Of a DNA stretch of 12,189 nt, positions 11,989 to 12,189 are shown one piece after another (the stretch's first letter is position 1; each line of letters begins with the position of its first letter). The DNA comes from Dehalococcoidales bacterium (GTDB lineage Bacteria; Chloroflexota; Dehalococcoidia; Dehalococcoidales; UBA2162): contig JAUSGV010000173.1 in NCBI GenBank assembly GCA_030648675.1, positions 1-12,189 of the forward strand. The letters are read 5' to 3'. The notes beneath the pieces were generated by a model. That model saw nothing but the letters and a program-made list of their open reading frames with translations, did not search any database and was not told the DNA's origin. A program made the translations under genes and the position numbers.

Positions 11989-12189
11989 AAAGAATAATTC
12001 CTCTCATAGTTATTTTCGTTTTTGTTGCAATTGTTGGGCTGGTAGGTTATTCAATTGGTAGGTTTCACAATTCCGGGAAACCCGGCATTAGTGGGCCAAA
12101 TACGGCGCCCGTAACTACCGCACCCGCTAATATTACAGTTGTTTCTCCCAATCAGAATGTCAATTTTGATTTTGCTATCGTTGATATAA
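11985..12189 (+). CDS. Membrane-anchored or secreted protein, 5' part; runs off the right edge
   Basis: ATG 11985 overlaps the previous stop in an ATGA junction, and 68 codons are open to the window end. The N-terminus MKRIIPLIVIFVFVAIVGLV is a clear signal/anchor helix (about 4-26). A flexible, Pro/Thr/Asn/Ala-rich linker follows (about 31-55, with PNTAPVTTAPAN), then the start of a folded region. This suggests an extracytoplasmic domain on a short tether; its nature is outside the window. Confidence 0.65.
   Translation, partial: MKRIIPLIVIFVFVAIVGLVGYSIGRFHNSGKPGISGPNTAPVTTAPANITVVSPNQNVNFDFAIVDI

Overview
The window looks like a chromosomal segment of a moderately GC-rich bacterium. My best guess is a Chloroflexota member close to Dehalococcoidia. 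This rests on general resemblance: many short 'CTGGATTCC…GGAATGAC' palindromes between genes, protein flavour, and several starts lacking a Shine-Dalgarno (SD) sequence. No rRNA or marker gene fixes the taxonomy. I see no tRNA, rRNA, CRISPR array, transposase or phage gene.

Left part (1-3828, minus strand). A four-gene block reads right to left: a small secreted Cys-rich protein, a MacB/FtsX-type ABC permease, its ATPase, and a DUF2318 (FtrD-like) lipoprotein. Next comes the N-terminal part of an aminodeoxychorismate synthase component I gene (pabB-like), which has its own near-consensus promoter and runs off the left edge. The ABC genes plus the FtrD-like protein recall the accessory part of P19/FetMP/FtrABCD ferrous-iron uptake loci, but no FTR1 permease or P19 protein is present. 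A 325-bp gap between the ATPase and the DUF2318 gene holds five palindromic repeats and an apparent duplication of the DUF2318 translation start region.

Centre (3829-8500, plus strand). After a divergent, repeat-rich gap comes a 1405-residue thioester-containing alpha-2-macroglobulin/complement-like protein, closed by a textbook intrinsic terminator. It looks more like animal A2M/C3/TEP proteins than like E. coli YfhM: it has the GCGEQNM thioester, a C3-like catalytic His, the VEEYVLPK motif and an animal-type receptor-binding domain. It has only two cysteines, one at the lipobox and one in the thioester, which suggests a lipid-anchored surface protein. No pbpC lies beside it. This is the most interesting element of the window.

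Right part (8597-12189). An O-antigen ligase/polymerase-family membrane protein (+) converges on a family 2 glycosyltransferase (-), with two more palindromes between them. Both point to cell-surface glycan synthesis. They are followed by a phosphomannose-isomerase-like cupin gene broken by two compensating single-base frameshifts, a small DUF1328-like membrane protein with a His-rich tail (-), an AT-rich gap, and a coupled pair of small plus-strand genes of unknown function. The second of these runs off the right edge.
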